The position numbers were made by a program, and so were the translations under genes. Under the pieces are notes generated by a model that made no database searches, was not told the DNA's origin, and saw only the letters and a program-made list of their open reading frames with translations. A stretch of DNA of 64,000 nucleotides from Pseudopelagicola sp. Its GTDB lineage: Bacteria; Pseudomonadota; Alphaproteobacteria; Rhodobacterales; Rhodobacteraceae. Shown in pieces: positions 1 through 7,911 of this stretch (position 1 is its first letter; every line of letters starts with the position of its first letter). The stretch is from the NCBI GenBank assembly GCA_026195905.1, contig JAPHRE010000038.1:23985-87984 (forward strand). Direction: 5' to 3'.

Positions 1-81
1 GGGGCGCTTCTCTCCTTTGCCGCAGCGGTCATCGCGCTCATTTCGGGCAAGGTCTTCCGAGTCGAAAAGCGCGACTTCTAG
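1..81 (+). CDS. C-terminal fragment of a membrane protein, possibly an ABC-2 type permease
   Basis: The first 26 codons of the window are open on the plus strand and end in TAG. They encode a hydrophobic segment rich in Ala, Ile and Leu followed by a short basic tail ending in VEKRDF, as expected for a last transmembrane helix and its cytoplasmic end. Because a capsule ABC transporter ATPase follows, a KpsM-type permease is possible. However, a terminator hairpin separates the two genes, so they need not belong together. The body of the gene is outside the window and I do not assign a function. Confidence 0.5.
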   Translation, partial: GALLSFAAAVIALISGKVFRVEKRDF

Positions 82-105
82 GGGGGATTCTCCCGAAGCG
101 ACAGG

Positions 106-132
106 AAACCGGCACACGAGTGCCGGTTTTTT
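106..132 (+). terminator. Rho-independent terminator
   Basis: CCGGCAC and GTGCCGG form a 7-bp stem around an ACGA loop. The stem is extended by AAA pairing with the first bases of a six-T run. It lies 25 bases after the partial gene and on the same strand. Confidence 0.85.
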
Positions 133-164
133 GTCTCATATTGCCAAATTATTGCCCCAGAGAG

Positions 165-193
165 TTGCTAAAAACCTCTGCAATCAACAATAT
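165..193 (+). promoter_or_regulatory. Possible sigma-70 type promoter for kpsT
   Basis: TTGCTA at 165-170 and CAATAT at 188-193 are separated by exactly 17 bases, between the upstream terminator and the kpsT start. The match to TTGACA/TATAAT is only moderate, so this is a tentative reading. Confidence 0.35.
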
Positions 194-267
194 TGAGGCC
201 AAGGCGCCACATAGAGCGTTAAACAAAACCCGTTAAAAGGTTGGCCGGAGCAGAGCCGGAGCGAAAA

Positions 268-927
268 ATGCTCGAATTCGACAACGTAAGTAAGTCCTTT
301 TGGACCGGAAGCCAGCGCAAGGTGATCCTTGACCGCGTGTCGTTTCGCGTGGAACTTGGGAAATCGCTCGGCATCCTTGCCCCGAACGGCACCGGCAAGA
401 CCACCCTTATCAACATGATGGCTGGTCTCGAAAAACCCGACGAAGGCGAAATTCGGCGCTCGTGCCGTATCTCCTTCCCGCTTGGCTTCATGGGCGGCGT
501 TGTGAACAAACACTCCGCGGTTGAAAATAGCCGCTATATCGCGCGCCTCTACGGTCTTGATCCCGATTATGTCGAGGCGTTCTGCCGCTGGCTCTGTGGG
601 CTTGGCGAGTATTTCGAACAACCCCTCGGCACATATTCGTCAGGGATGCGGTCGCGCTTTACCTTCGCGTTGATGTTGGCACTTGATTTCGACATGTATC
701 TGATTGACGAAGGCATGCCCTCCTCAACCGATGTAGAGTTTAATAAACGTGCCGGGGAGGTTCTCAAGGAACGCCTGCGCACAACCACGATCGTTATCGT
801 GTCGCACAAACCAAAAGTGCTTGAGAGATTCGCCCGTTCCGCTGCCGTCCTTCTGGATGGTCAGCTTTACATGTTTGACACCTTGGAAGAGGCAACGCAG
901 CTTTATGACTACCAAACCCAAGGCTAA
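268..927 (+). CDS. kpsT: KpsT-like capsular polysaccharide export ATPase
   Basis: This is the ATPase subunit of an ABC-2 exporter that moves lipid-linked capsular polysaccharide across the inner membrane. The 219-residue protein has a Walker A loop (APNGTGKTT, about residues 38-46), a variant signature YSSGMRSR (about 122) and a Walker B ending in YLIDE (about 143), in the compact arrangement of the KpsT/Wzt class. I chose the ATG at 268 because GGAG lies six bases before it; an in-frame TTG at 241 is less likely. Its stop lies inside the next gene, whose product is a KpsE-like protein, which supports the capsule reading. The permease partner is not in the window unless the truncated gene at 1-81 is it. 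Confidence 0.85.
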   Translation: MLEFDNVSKSFWTGSQRKVILDRVSFRVELGKSLGILAPNGTGKTTLINMMAGLEKPDEGEIRRSCRISFPLGFMGGVVNKHSAVENSRYIARLYGLDPDYVEAFCRWLCGLGEYFEQPLGTYSSGMRSRFTFALMLALDFDMYLIDEGMPSSTDVEFNKRAGEVLKERLRTTTIVIVSHKPKVLERFARSAAVLLDGQLYMFDTLEEATQLYDYQTQG

Positions 928-2659
928 AAAATTCCGTATCCGGCGCAATACGCCGGCTCCCGGTGCCGCCCCCGGCGGCAGCGAGGCCGCGCGCAATGAA
1001 CCGCCGAGTCACCGCTTTACCGGCGAGGCACCGACCCCCGAGATGCCCGCGACGCAGCCCGTGCACCCGACGCACCCGGCACAACCGTCGCAAACCGCCC
1101 GCCCCACAGCCGCGCAGCCGACCGCGCACCAAGCGCAGGCCGCGCCACAGCCCTCAACCGCCCCAAGCCCACAACAGGCACAACCCGCCCCGCAGGCCGG
1201 GGCCGCCATGCCCCCGGATCAAGAAATCGACGCAATCAAGCGCGAAGGTCTGACCGGACGCCAGTTGCGCATGGCTCGCCGCATGGCCCAGAAAAATGGC
1301 CTTGCCGCCACGTCCGACTACGATGCCGTGCGCCTCCTGCGCGCCAACGGGCTTGATCCGTTCCAACGCACCAACATGCTTGAACTCGTCGTCCCCGATG
1401 GCAACGGAAACGGCAATGGTGACGATGGCGGGCGCGTGCAACTGCCGCAAACCATGCCAATGGGCGGCAACACCCTGCCCTCGACCGAGATGCAAACCCA
1501 ATCTCCGGCCGAAAAGCGGGCGCGCGAAATTCGCGAAATCCAAAAAGACATTGCCAAGCGCCGCCGCCGCCGTTTGGCGCTGCTGTTCGCGCGCCTTTCG
1601 GTTTTTGTCTTTCTACCGACGCTTCTTACCGGGTGGTATTTCTTTGCCATTGCCACGCCGATGTATGCGACCAAATCCGAATTCCTCATCCTGCAAGCCG
1701 ACAATGCGGGCGGGTCCGGGATCGGCTCTTTCCTGTCGGGAACGCAATTTGCCACCAATCAGGACTCGATCGCGACGCAATCCTTTCTCGCGTCCAAGGA
1801 TGCTATGGTCCGGCTGGATCAGGATGAGGGCTTCAAAGAGCATTTCGCCGATCCCAGCATCGACCCGATTCAACGCCTGCCGGAAAACCCGACCAACGAA
1901 CAGGCCTATAGCCTCTACAAGAAATACGTAAAGGTCGGCTACGATCCGACCGAAGGCGTGATCCGCATGGAGGTTTCGGCCGCAGATCCCGAGGTTTCGG
2001 CCCGGTTTTCCGAAGCCCTGATTTCCTATGCCGAACAACGCGTCGACGACCTCTCGCAGCGCAAGCGCGAAGATCAGATGGGCGACGCCCGCATCGGTCT
2101 TGAAAAGGCCCGCAAAGAACGCCGCGAGGCCCAGGCCAAACTTGTCGAGCTTCAGGAAGGATCCGTGATTGACCCCGAGGGACTGATTTCCTCGCTGCGC
2201 TCACAGATTTCAAACGTCCAAATTCAGCTTCAGGAGAAAGAGCTTCAACTGGCCGCGCTTGAGGACAACCTACGCCCCAACCGCGCCCGCGTCGAAGGGG
2301 TCAAAGGCGACGTTCGCCGCCTCAAAGAGCTTCAGGCACAGCTTGAAGCCAAGATGACCAACGCAACGGCCGGGGAATCCTCTCTGGCCCAGAAAACTGC
2401 CCTGATTCAGATGGCGCAGGCCGATCTCGCAACAGCGGATCTTCTGATGCAATCGTCGCTTCAGACGCTCAAGCAAACCGAACTCGAAGCCAACCGGCAG
2501 GTCCGCTACCTGACGACAAGCGTTGAACCTGTCGCCTCTCAGGATCCCTCCTATCCCCGCGCCTTTGAGGATACGCTGCTGGCCTTCCTGATCTTCTCGG
2601 GCATTTACCTTCTGATCTCGCTCACGGCCTCGATCCTGCGGGAACAGGTTTCCTCCTAA
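905..2659 (+). CDS. kpsE: KpsE-like capsule polysaccharide export inner-membrane protein
   Basis: This polysaccharide co-polymerase/adaptor-type protein is expected to span the periplasm and link the ABC exporter to the outer-membrane channel. The 584-residue product starts at the ATG at 905 and overlaps kpsT by 23 bases. A cytoplasmic N-terminal region of about 110 residues is very rich in Pro, Ala, Gln and Thr. A basic stretch (KRRRRR) and transmembrane helix follow at about residues 220-245, then a periplasmic domain with long predicted coiled coils (about 390-530, many Arg/Glu/Gln heptads). A second helix lies near the C-terminus, ending in ILREQVSS. Two terminal helices around a coiled-coil periplasmic domain is the KpsE/Wzz layout. 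The long low-complexity N-terminus is an addition to the classical E. coli protein. Confidence 0.8.
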   Translation: MTTKPKAKKFRIRRNTPAPGAAPGGSEAARNEPPSHRFTGEAPTPEMPATQPVHPTHPAQPSQTARPTAAQPTAHQAQAAPQPSTAPSPQQAQPAPQAGAAMPPDQEIDAIKREGLTGRQLRMARRMAQKNGLAATSDYDAVRLLRANGLDPFQRTNMLELVVPDGNGNGNGDDGGRVQLPQTMPMGGNTLPSTEMQTQSPAEKRAREIREIQKDIAKRRRRRLALLFARLSVFVFLPTLLTGWYFFAIATPMYATKSEFLILQADNAGGSGIGSFLSGTQFATNQDSIATQSFLASKDAMVRLDQDEGFKEHFADPSIDPIQRLPENPTNEQAYSLYKKYVKVGYDPTEGVIRMEVSAADPEVSARFSEALISYAEQRVDDLSQRKREDQMGDARIGLEKARKERREAQAKLVELQEGSVIDPEGLISSLRSQISNVQIQLQEKELQLAALEDNLRPNRARVEGVKGDVRRLKELQAQLEAKMTNATAGESSLAQKTALIQMAQADLATADLLMQSSLQTLKQTELEANRQVRYLTTSVEPVASQDPSYPRAFEDTLLAFLIFSGIYLLISLTASILREQVSS

Positions 2660-2681
2660 TGCAACTGGACCTTACTCGCCC

Positions 2682-3515
2682 ATGAAACATATCGACATCG
2701 CTGGCCTCACGGTCGCCAATGACCTGCCCCTGACCGTGATCGCCGGCCCCTGTCAGCTCGAAAGCGCCGACCACGCTCAGATGATCGCGGGCACCATGAA
2801 AGAGGCCTGCGACGCGGCGGGCGCGCAATTCGTGTTCAAAGCCTCCTATGACAAGGCCAACCGCACCAGCCTCTCGGGCAAACGCGGCCTCGGCCTCGAG
2901 GCTGGGCTAAAAGTCTTGCAGGGCGTGAAAAAGGCGATTGGCGTCCCGGTCCTGACCGACGTGCATACCGAGGCCCAATGCGCCCCCGTGGCCGAGGTCT
3001 GTGATATCCTGCAAATCCCCGCTTTCCTCTGCCGTCAGACCGACCTCCTGATCGCCGCCGCCGCGACCAAGGCCGTGGTCAACGTCAAAAAGGGTCAGTT
3101 CCTTGCGCCGTGGGACATGGACAATGTCGTGGCCAAGCTCGAAACCTCCGGCACTGACCGCATCATGCTCACCGAACGCGGAACGTCCTTTGGCTACAAC
3201 ACCCTCGTGACCGATATGCGCGGCCTGCCCCGCATGGCCCAAACCGGCTATCCCATCATCATGGACGCAACCCATTCGGTTCAACAGCCGGGCGGTCAAG
3301 GTGGCTCTTCAGGCGGTCAGCGCGAATTTGCCCCGGTCATGGCCCGCGCCGCTGTATCGCTCGGAATTGCCGGGGTCTTTATCGAAACCCACGAAGACCC
3401 GGACAACGCCCCATCCGATGGGCCGAACATGATCCATTTGCACCACATGCCGACCCTTATTGAGACATTGATGGCCTTTGACCGATTGGCCAAGGAAAAC
3501 CCCATTCAAATCTGA
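2682..3515 (+). CDS. kdsA: 3-deoxy-8-phosphooctulonate synthase (Kdo-8-P synthase)
   Basis: KdsA condenses phosphoenolpyruvate with D-arabinose 5-phosphate to give Kdo 8-phosphate, the precursor of Kdo in lipopolysaccharide and in the linker of group 2 type capsules. The 277-residue protein has the normal family length and the hallmark motifs AGPCQLES (about residue 22), KASYDKANRTS (about 46) and a C-terminal IHLHHMP. It starts 22 bases after the kpsE-like gene on the same strand, so it is probably co-transcribed with the capsule export genes. This placement suggests a copy serving capsule synthesis. Whether the genome has another kdsA cannot be seen here. Confidence 0.93.
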   Translation: MKHIDIAGLTVANDLPLTVIAGPCQLESADHAQMIAGTMKEACDAAGAQFVFKASYDKANRTSLSGKRGLGLEAGLKVLQGVKKAIGVPVLTDVHTEAQCAPVAEVCDILQIPAFLCRQTDLLIAAAATKAVVNVKKGQFLAPWDMDNVVAKLETSGTDRIMLTERGTSFGYNTLVTDMRGLPRMAQTGYPIIMDATHSVQQPGGQGGSSGGQREFAPVMARAAVSLGIAGVFIETHEDPDNAPSDGPNMIHLHHMPTLIETLMAFDRLAKENPIQI

Positions 3516-3534
3516 TCCATTGACGAGACACCCC

Positions 3535-5031
3535 ATGAAAAAACCTGCCGCCACGGTGACCCCGAACACCTGGGAGTTCCTGCGTGACCCGATGATCACG
3601 CCCACAGGCTTTCGCGAATATGATGCGCGTTGGAAATACCCCGACGAGATCAACCTGCCCGGCATGACGGCCCTCGGCCTCGGCATCGGCACCCAGATGC
3701 GCGCCCACGGCCTTGAGCCGGTGATCTCGGTCGGCAACGATTACCGCGACTACTCGCTCGCGATCAAAAACGCCCTCGTCGTCGGCCTCATGCAGGCGGG
3801 GATTCAGGTCAAGGATATCGGCCCCTGCATTACCCCGATGTGCTATTTTTCGTCCTTCCACCTCGGCACGCCCGCCGTCGCGATGGTCACCGCCTCGCAT
3901 AACCCCAATGGCTGGACCGGGGTCAAGATGGGCTTTGACATGCCCCTGACCCACGGCCCCGACGAGATGACCGAGCTCAAGGACATCGTTCTCAACGGCA
4001 AGGGCAAACCGCAACCGGGCGGTTTTTATGAAACGGTCGATGGCGTCTGGAATGCCTATATGGATGACCTCGTCGGCGATTTCAAAATGACCCGCAAACT
4101 CAAGGTCGTCTGCGCAACCGGGAACGGCACCGCCGCCGCATATGCGCCCGCCCTCTTTGAACGGCTCGGCGTCGAAGTCGTCGATCGCCATAATCGCCTT
4201 GATTACACCTTCCCCAACTACAACCCGAACCCCGAAGCTATGGAAATGCTGCACGACATGGCCGAAGGTGTGCGGGCCTCGGGGGCCGATATGGCGCTTG
4301 GCTTTGATGGCGATGGCGACCGCTGCGGCGTGGTCGATGACGAGGGCGAGGAAATCTTTGCCGATAAGGTCGGCGTCATCATGGCCCGCGACCTGTCCAA
4401 ACTCTATCCTGGCGCGACCTTCGTCGCCGATGTGAAATCAACCGGCCTCTTCGCCTCTGACCCCGAGTTGAAGAAATACGGCGCCAAGGCCGACTATTGG
4501 AAAACCGGCCATAGCCACATGAAACGCCGCGTGCACGAAATCGGCGCGCTCGCCGGGTTCGAGAAATCAGGCCACTATTTCCTCGCCGGAGATTTGGGAC
4601 GCGGCTATGACGACGGCCTGCGCGTCGCGGTCGAAATCTGCAAACTGATGGACCGCAACCCGGATATGAAAATGTCCGACCTGCGCAAGGCACTGCCCAA
4701 AACATGGTCCACCCCGACCATGTCGCCCTATTGCGCCGACACCGAGAAATACGAGGTGCTTGACCGCCTCGTCGCCAAACTCGTCGCCAAGCACGAGGCA
4801 GGCGAGCCGCTCGCCGGGCGTCCGATCAAAGAGGTCGTAACCGTGAACGGCGCGCGTGTCATTCTCGACAACGGCTCCTGGGGTCTCGTGCGCGCCTCAT
4901 CCAATACGCCAAACCTCGTCGTGGTCTGCGAAAGCTCCGAGAGCGAGGCCGAAATGCACGCCATCTTCTCCGACATCGACGCCGTGATCCGCACTGAGCC
5001 TTCGGTCGGCGACTACGACCAGACGATCTGA
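3535..5031 (+). CDS. Phosphomannomutase/phosphoglucomutase
   Basis: This alpha-D-phosphohexomutase interconverts hexose 1- and 6-phosphates and supplies sugar nucleotides for surface polysaccharides. The 498-residue product has the phosphoserine loop TASHNPNGW (about residue 121), the metal-binding loop DGDGDRCG (about 258), a sugar-binding region near EKSGHYF (about 343) and a C-terminal phosphate-binding loop with RASSNTPN. The ATG at 3535 was preferred over an upstream in-frame start because it leaves kdsA intact with a short gap. The organisation (AlgC/ManB type) cannot separate mannose from glucose specificity, so I give no symbol. Confidence 0.9.
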   Translation: MKKPAATVTPNTWEFLRDPMITPTGFREYDARWKYPDEINLPGMTALGLGIGTQMRAHGLEPVISVGNDYRDYSLAIKNALVVGLMQAGIQVKDIGPCITPMCYFSSFHLGTPAVAMVTASHNPNGWTGVKMGFDMPLTHGPDEMTELKDIVLNGKGKPQPGGFYETVDGVWNAYMDDLVGDFKMTRKLKVVCATGNGTAAAYAPALFERLGVEVVDRHNRLDYTFPNYNPNPEAMEMLHDMAEGVRASGADMALGFDGDGDRCGVVDDEGEEIFADKVGVIMARDLSKLYPGATFVADVKSTGLFASDPELKKYGAKADYWKTGHSHMKRRVHEIGALAGFEKSGHYFLAGDLGRGYDDGLRVAVEICKLMDRNPDMKMSDLRKALPKTWSTPTMSPYCADTEKYEVLDRLVAKLVAKHEAGEPLAGRPIKEVVTVNGARVILDNGSWGLVRASSNTPNLVVVCESSESEAEMHAIFSDIDAVIRTEPSVGDYDQTI

Positions 5032-5039
5032 GGCAGCTC

Positions 5040-5726
5040 ATGGCAAAGATTTGGCTGCTCTTGGGGCTTGCGGCATTCGGCGCGGCATTCGTCGCGCCGC
5101 CTCAACCCGGCATAGAGGATATCCAACAGACTGGTTTGCTGGTGTTGGCCTGTTTGTTCCTTTTTCTCTGGGGGTTAGGAGCGCGAAAACGCCCCAAGCC
5201 CTCTCCCCGCCGCAAAAAATCAAGCCCCGCGCACCGCGCCAAACCCAAGCCCGCGCGCCAGAAGAAAACCGCTCCTGCACGCCGGGCCAAACCGGCGCCG
5301 CGCAAAAAGGCCAAGAAGCCCACCCGCCCAATTATGGTGGATGGCTCAAATGTCATGCATTGGAAAGACGGCGCGCCGGATCTTGAGATCGTCAAACAAC
5401 TGGTGACCGCCCTCAAGAAAGCGGGCTATCAGCCCGGCGTGATCTTTGACGCCAACGCCGGATACAAGCTCTTTGACCGCTACCTCGACGACGCGCCCTT
5501 GGCCCGAGAACTCGGCCTGCCCGAGAAACAAGTCTTGGTCTCTCCCAAGGGGCAACCGGCTGATGTCTTTCTCCTCAACGCCGCCCGCGACATGGGGGCC
5601 CCAATCGTGACCAATGACCGGTTTCGTGACTGGCTCGATGACTTCCCCGAATTCGCCAAACCCGGCCGTTTGATACAGGGCGGCTATCGCAACGACGCCC
5701 CGTATCTCAAATCCAACGCACGCTAA
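5040..5726 (+). CDS. Membrane-anchored NYN-domain ribonuclease-like protein
   Basis: The 228-residue protein begins with two hydrophobic segments (about residues 3-20 and 31-48). A 50-residue linker made almost only of Lys, Arg, Pro and Ala follows, and then an NYN domain of the Zc3h12a-like type (about 96-220). Candidate metal-binding acids of the PIN-like fold are Asp101 in MVDGSN, Asp137 in FDAN, and Asp193/Asp197 in TNDRFRDW. The family cleaves RNA, so this would be a nuclease held at the cytoplasmic face of the membrane by a basic, possibly RNA-binding, tether. It starts 8 bases after the mutase gene and probably shares its transcript. Substrate and role are unknown. Confidence 0.75.
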   Translation: MAKIWLLLGLAAFGAAFVAPPQPGIEDIQQTGLLVLACLFLFLWGLGARKRPKPSPRRKKSSPAHRAKPKPARQKKTAPARRAKPAPRKKAKKPTRPIMVDGSNVMHWKDGAPDLEIVKQLVTALKKAGYQPGVIFDANAGYKLFDRYLDDAPLARELGLPEKQVLVSPKGQPADVFLLNAARDMGAPIVTNDRFRDWLDDFPEFAKPGRLIQGGYRNDAPYLKSNAR

Positions 5727-5733
5727 CGCGTTA

Positions 5734-5765
5734 CGCCTTTAACTTGAGCTATCAAGTTGAAGGCG
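5734..5765. terminator. Long hairpin at the end of the capsule/NYN operon
   Basis: A 14-bp stem (5734-5747 with 5752-5765, one T-G wobble) closes a four-base GCTA loop immediately after the NYN gene. No T-run follows, so it may act with the second hairpin at 5800-5831 as a convergent end region, or protect the mRNA 3' end. Confidence 0.6.
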
Positions 5766-5799
5766 AGGCGCTCACCACAGTCGTATGTTGCACTGCGCT

Positions 5800-5831
5800 C
5801 CGCCAAAATCTGTATCTCAGGTTTTTGGCGG
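5800..5831. terminator. Hairpin between convergent genes
   Basis: CCGCCAAAA at 5800-5808 pairs with TTTTGGCGG at 5823-5831 around a 14-base loop. It ends 6 bases before the stop of the minus-strand peptidase gene and can serve both converging transcripts. Confidence 0.55.
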
Positions 5832-5837
5832 AACGCT

Positions 5838-7850
5838 TTAGGCCGCCAGCCCGCGCCCCTTCAAGAGTGCCTCAACCCCCGGAAGCCGCCCGCGGAACCG
5901 TTTATAGAGGTCCGCCGCCTCGACCGATCCCCCGGTGGACAGGATATGCGTCTCAAGCGCCTTGGCGGTTGCCGCATCAAACGCATCGCCCGCTTCTTCA
6001 AACGCCTCGAACGCGTCGGCATCCATGACCTCGGACCACATGTAGGAATAATAGCCGCTCGAATATCCATCGCCGGAAAACACATGTGCGAAATGCGGCG
6101 TGGCGTGGCGCATGGTGATCGCCGCAGGCATGCCAAGCTCGGCCAGAACCTCCGCCTGTTTCTCCATGACGTCGCCCGGCGCCGCGCCCTCGTGAAACGC
6201 AAGATCGACCAATGCCGAGGCCACATACTCTACCGTCTGGAACCCCATATCGAAATTCGCCGCGCCCAAAACCTTGTCGAGCATCGCCTTGGGCATTGCC
6301 TCGCCGGTTTCCGCATGGGTCGCGAACTCTGCAAGAACCTCCGGCACTTCCAACCAATGCTCATAAAGCTGCGACGGAAGCTCGACAAAATCGCGCGCCA
6401 CCGACGTGCCCGAGATCGACTCATAGGTCACATCCGACAACATCTGATGCAGGGCATGGCCGAATTCATGAAACAACGTGCGCGCATCGTCATACGACAA
6501 CAACGCCGGATCGCCCTTGGCAAAGTTGCACACGTTGATGACCACCGGCCCCTGCTCTTTGGGAAACTTCGCTTGGCTACGCATCGCCGAACACCACGCG
6601 CCCGACCGTTTCGATCCGCGCGCGAAATAATCGCCAATGAACACCGCGATATGTTTGCCGTCCCGCGTGACCTCCCACGCCCGGCAATCGGGATGATAAA
6701 GCGGCACATCAAGCGGCTTGAATTCCAACCCGAAAAGGCGATTGGCACAGGCAAACGCCGCCTCGATCATCCGATCCAGTTGCAGGTAGGGTTTGACCTC
6801 GGCCTCGTCGAGATCATGCTCGGCCTTGCGCCGCTTCTGTGCGTAATAATGCCAATCCCACGGCGCGAGATAGCCATTGATGCCGTCCTGATGCATCATC
6901 TCTGTCAACACCGCAGCATCCGCCTCGGCCTGTGCCTTGGCTGGCTCCCACACCGCCATCAAGAGATCCCGGACCTTCTCCGGCGTACCCGCCATCTGCG
7001 TCTCAAGCTTGTAGGCCGCAAAGCTCTCATAGCCCAAAAGTTTGGCCCGTTCTTCGCGCAAGGCCAATATCTCGGCGGCGATTGCGCGGTTGTCGGTCTC
7101 GCCCCCGTTCTCGCCGCGCGCGCGCCATGCCTTAAACGCCCGCTCGCGCAAATCCCGGCGCGGCGAAGATTGCAGGAACGGCGTAATAATTGACCGCGAC
7201 AGAGTCACAACCGGCCCCTCCTGCCCCTTTTCCGCACCCGCCGCGCGCGCCGCATCGACGACGAAACCGGGCAACCCTTCAAGGTCGTCTTCGGCAAGCG
7301 GCATGAACCAGTCACGCTCATCCGCCAAAAGGTTCTGGGTAAACGCGGTGCCAAGCTCGGCCAGCCGCCCCATAATCGCCTGCATCCGCTGATCCGAATC
7401 GCCCGTCAGCGCCGCCCCCGCGCGCACAAAACCCCGATGGGAGAGCATCAAGACCCGCTGCTGTTCCTCCGTAAGGTTCAGCGTATCGCGCTTCTCCCAA
7501 ACCTCGGCCACTCGTCCAAACAACGCCTTATTCGAGGAAATCGCCGAGAAATGCGCCGCCAGCTTGGGCGAAAACGCCCGCTGCAATTCCTGACGCGCGG
7601 GATTGCTATCCGCCCCCGCCACGGTGAAAAAGACCGACAATACCTTATCAAGCGCCGCGCCCGCCGCCTCCAAGGCTTCAACCGTATTGGAGAAATCTGC
7701 GGGCCTCTCATCTCCGGCAATCGCCGCGATCTCGGCGTCATGCGCCGCCAGCGCCTCCTCTAGCGCCGGGGCAAAATCATCGTCAGAAATGGCGTCGAAC
7801 GGCGCGATCTCGAACGGGGTATCCCAATGGGACAGGATCGGGTTGGTCAT
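5838..7850 (-). CDS. M3 family metallopeptidase (oligopeptidase A / dipeptidyl carboxypeptidase type)
   Basis: This cytoplasmic zinc peptidase of the thimet-oligopeptidase family degrades short peptides, including signal-peptide remnants. The 670-residue length is that of PrlC/Dcp enzymes. The zinc site HEFGHALH lies at about residue 460, with the second metal-ligand region downstream. There is no signal peptide, which favours a cytosolic enzyme. The start at 7850 gives the usual N-terminus, in which DTPFEIAPFD leads into a helical domain. It is the last gene of a minus-strand run and is separated from the preceding ThiF-like gene by 61 bases. Confidence 0.92.
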   Translation of the reverse strand: MTNPILSHWDTPFEIAPFDAISDDDFAPALEEALAAHDAEIAAIAGDERPADFSNTVEALEAAGAALDKVLSVFFTVAGADSNPARQELQRAFSPKLAAHFSAISSNKALFGRVAEVWEKRDTLNLTEEQQRVLMLSHRGFVRAGAALTGDSDQRMQAIMGRLAELGTAFTQNLLADERDWFMPLAEDDLEGLPGFVVDAARAAGAEKGQEGPVVTLSRSIITPFLQSSPRRDLRERAFKAWRARGENGGETDNRAIAAEILALREERAKLLGYESFAAYKLETQMAGTPEKVRDLLMAVWEPAKAQAEADAAVLTEMMHQDGINGYLAPWDWHYYAQKRRKAEHDLDEAEVKPYLQLDRMIEAAFACANRLFGLEFKPLDVPLYHPDCRAWEVTRDGKHIAVFIGDYFARGSKRSGAWCSAMRSQAKFPKEQGPVVINVCNFAKGDPALLSYDDARTLFHEFGHALHQMLSDVTYESISGTSVARDFVELPSQLYEHWLEVPEVLAEFATHAETGEAMPKAMLDKVLGAANFDMGFQTVEYVASALVDLAFHEGAAPGDVMEKQAEVLAELGMPAAITMRHATPHFAHVFSGDGYSSGYYSYMWSEVMDADAFEAFEEAGDAFDAATAKALETHILSTGGSVEAADLYKRFRGRLPGVEALLKGRGLAA

Positions 7851-7911
7851 GGGCGTGTCTCCTTTGCCCTCAACCTAGTCCCGCGCGCGGGATGCGCAAT
7901 GGCCAACCGCC

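Noticed and set aside
749..904. An earlier start for the KpsE-like gene, inside kpsT
   Set aside because: It would overlap kpsT by 179 bases and add an unrelated basic sequence. The ATG at 905 with a 23-base overlap fits better.
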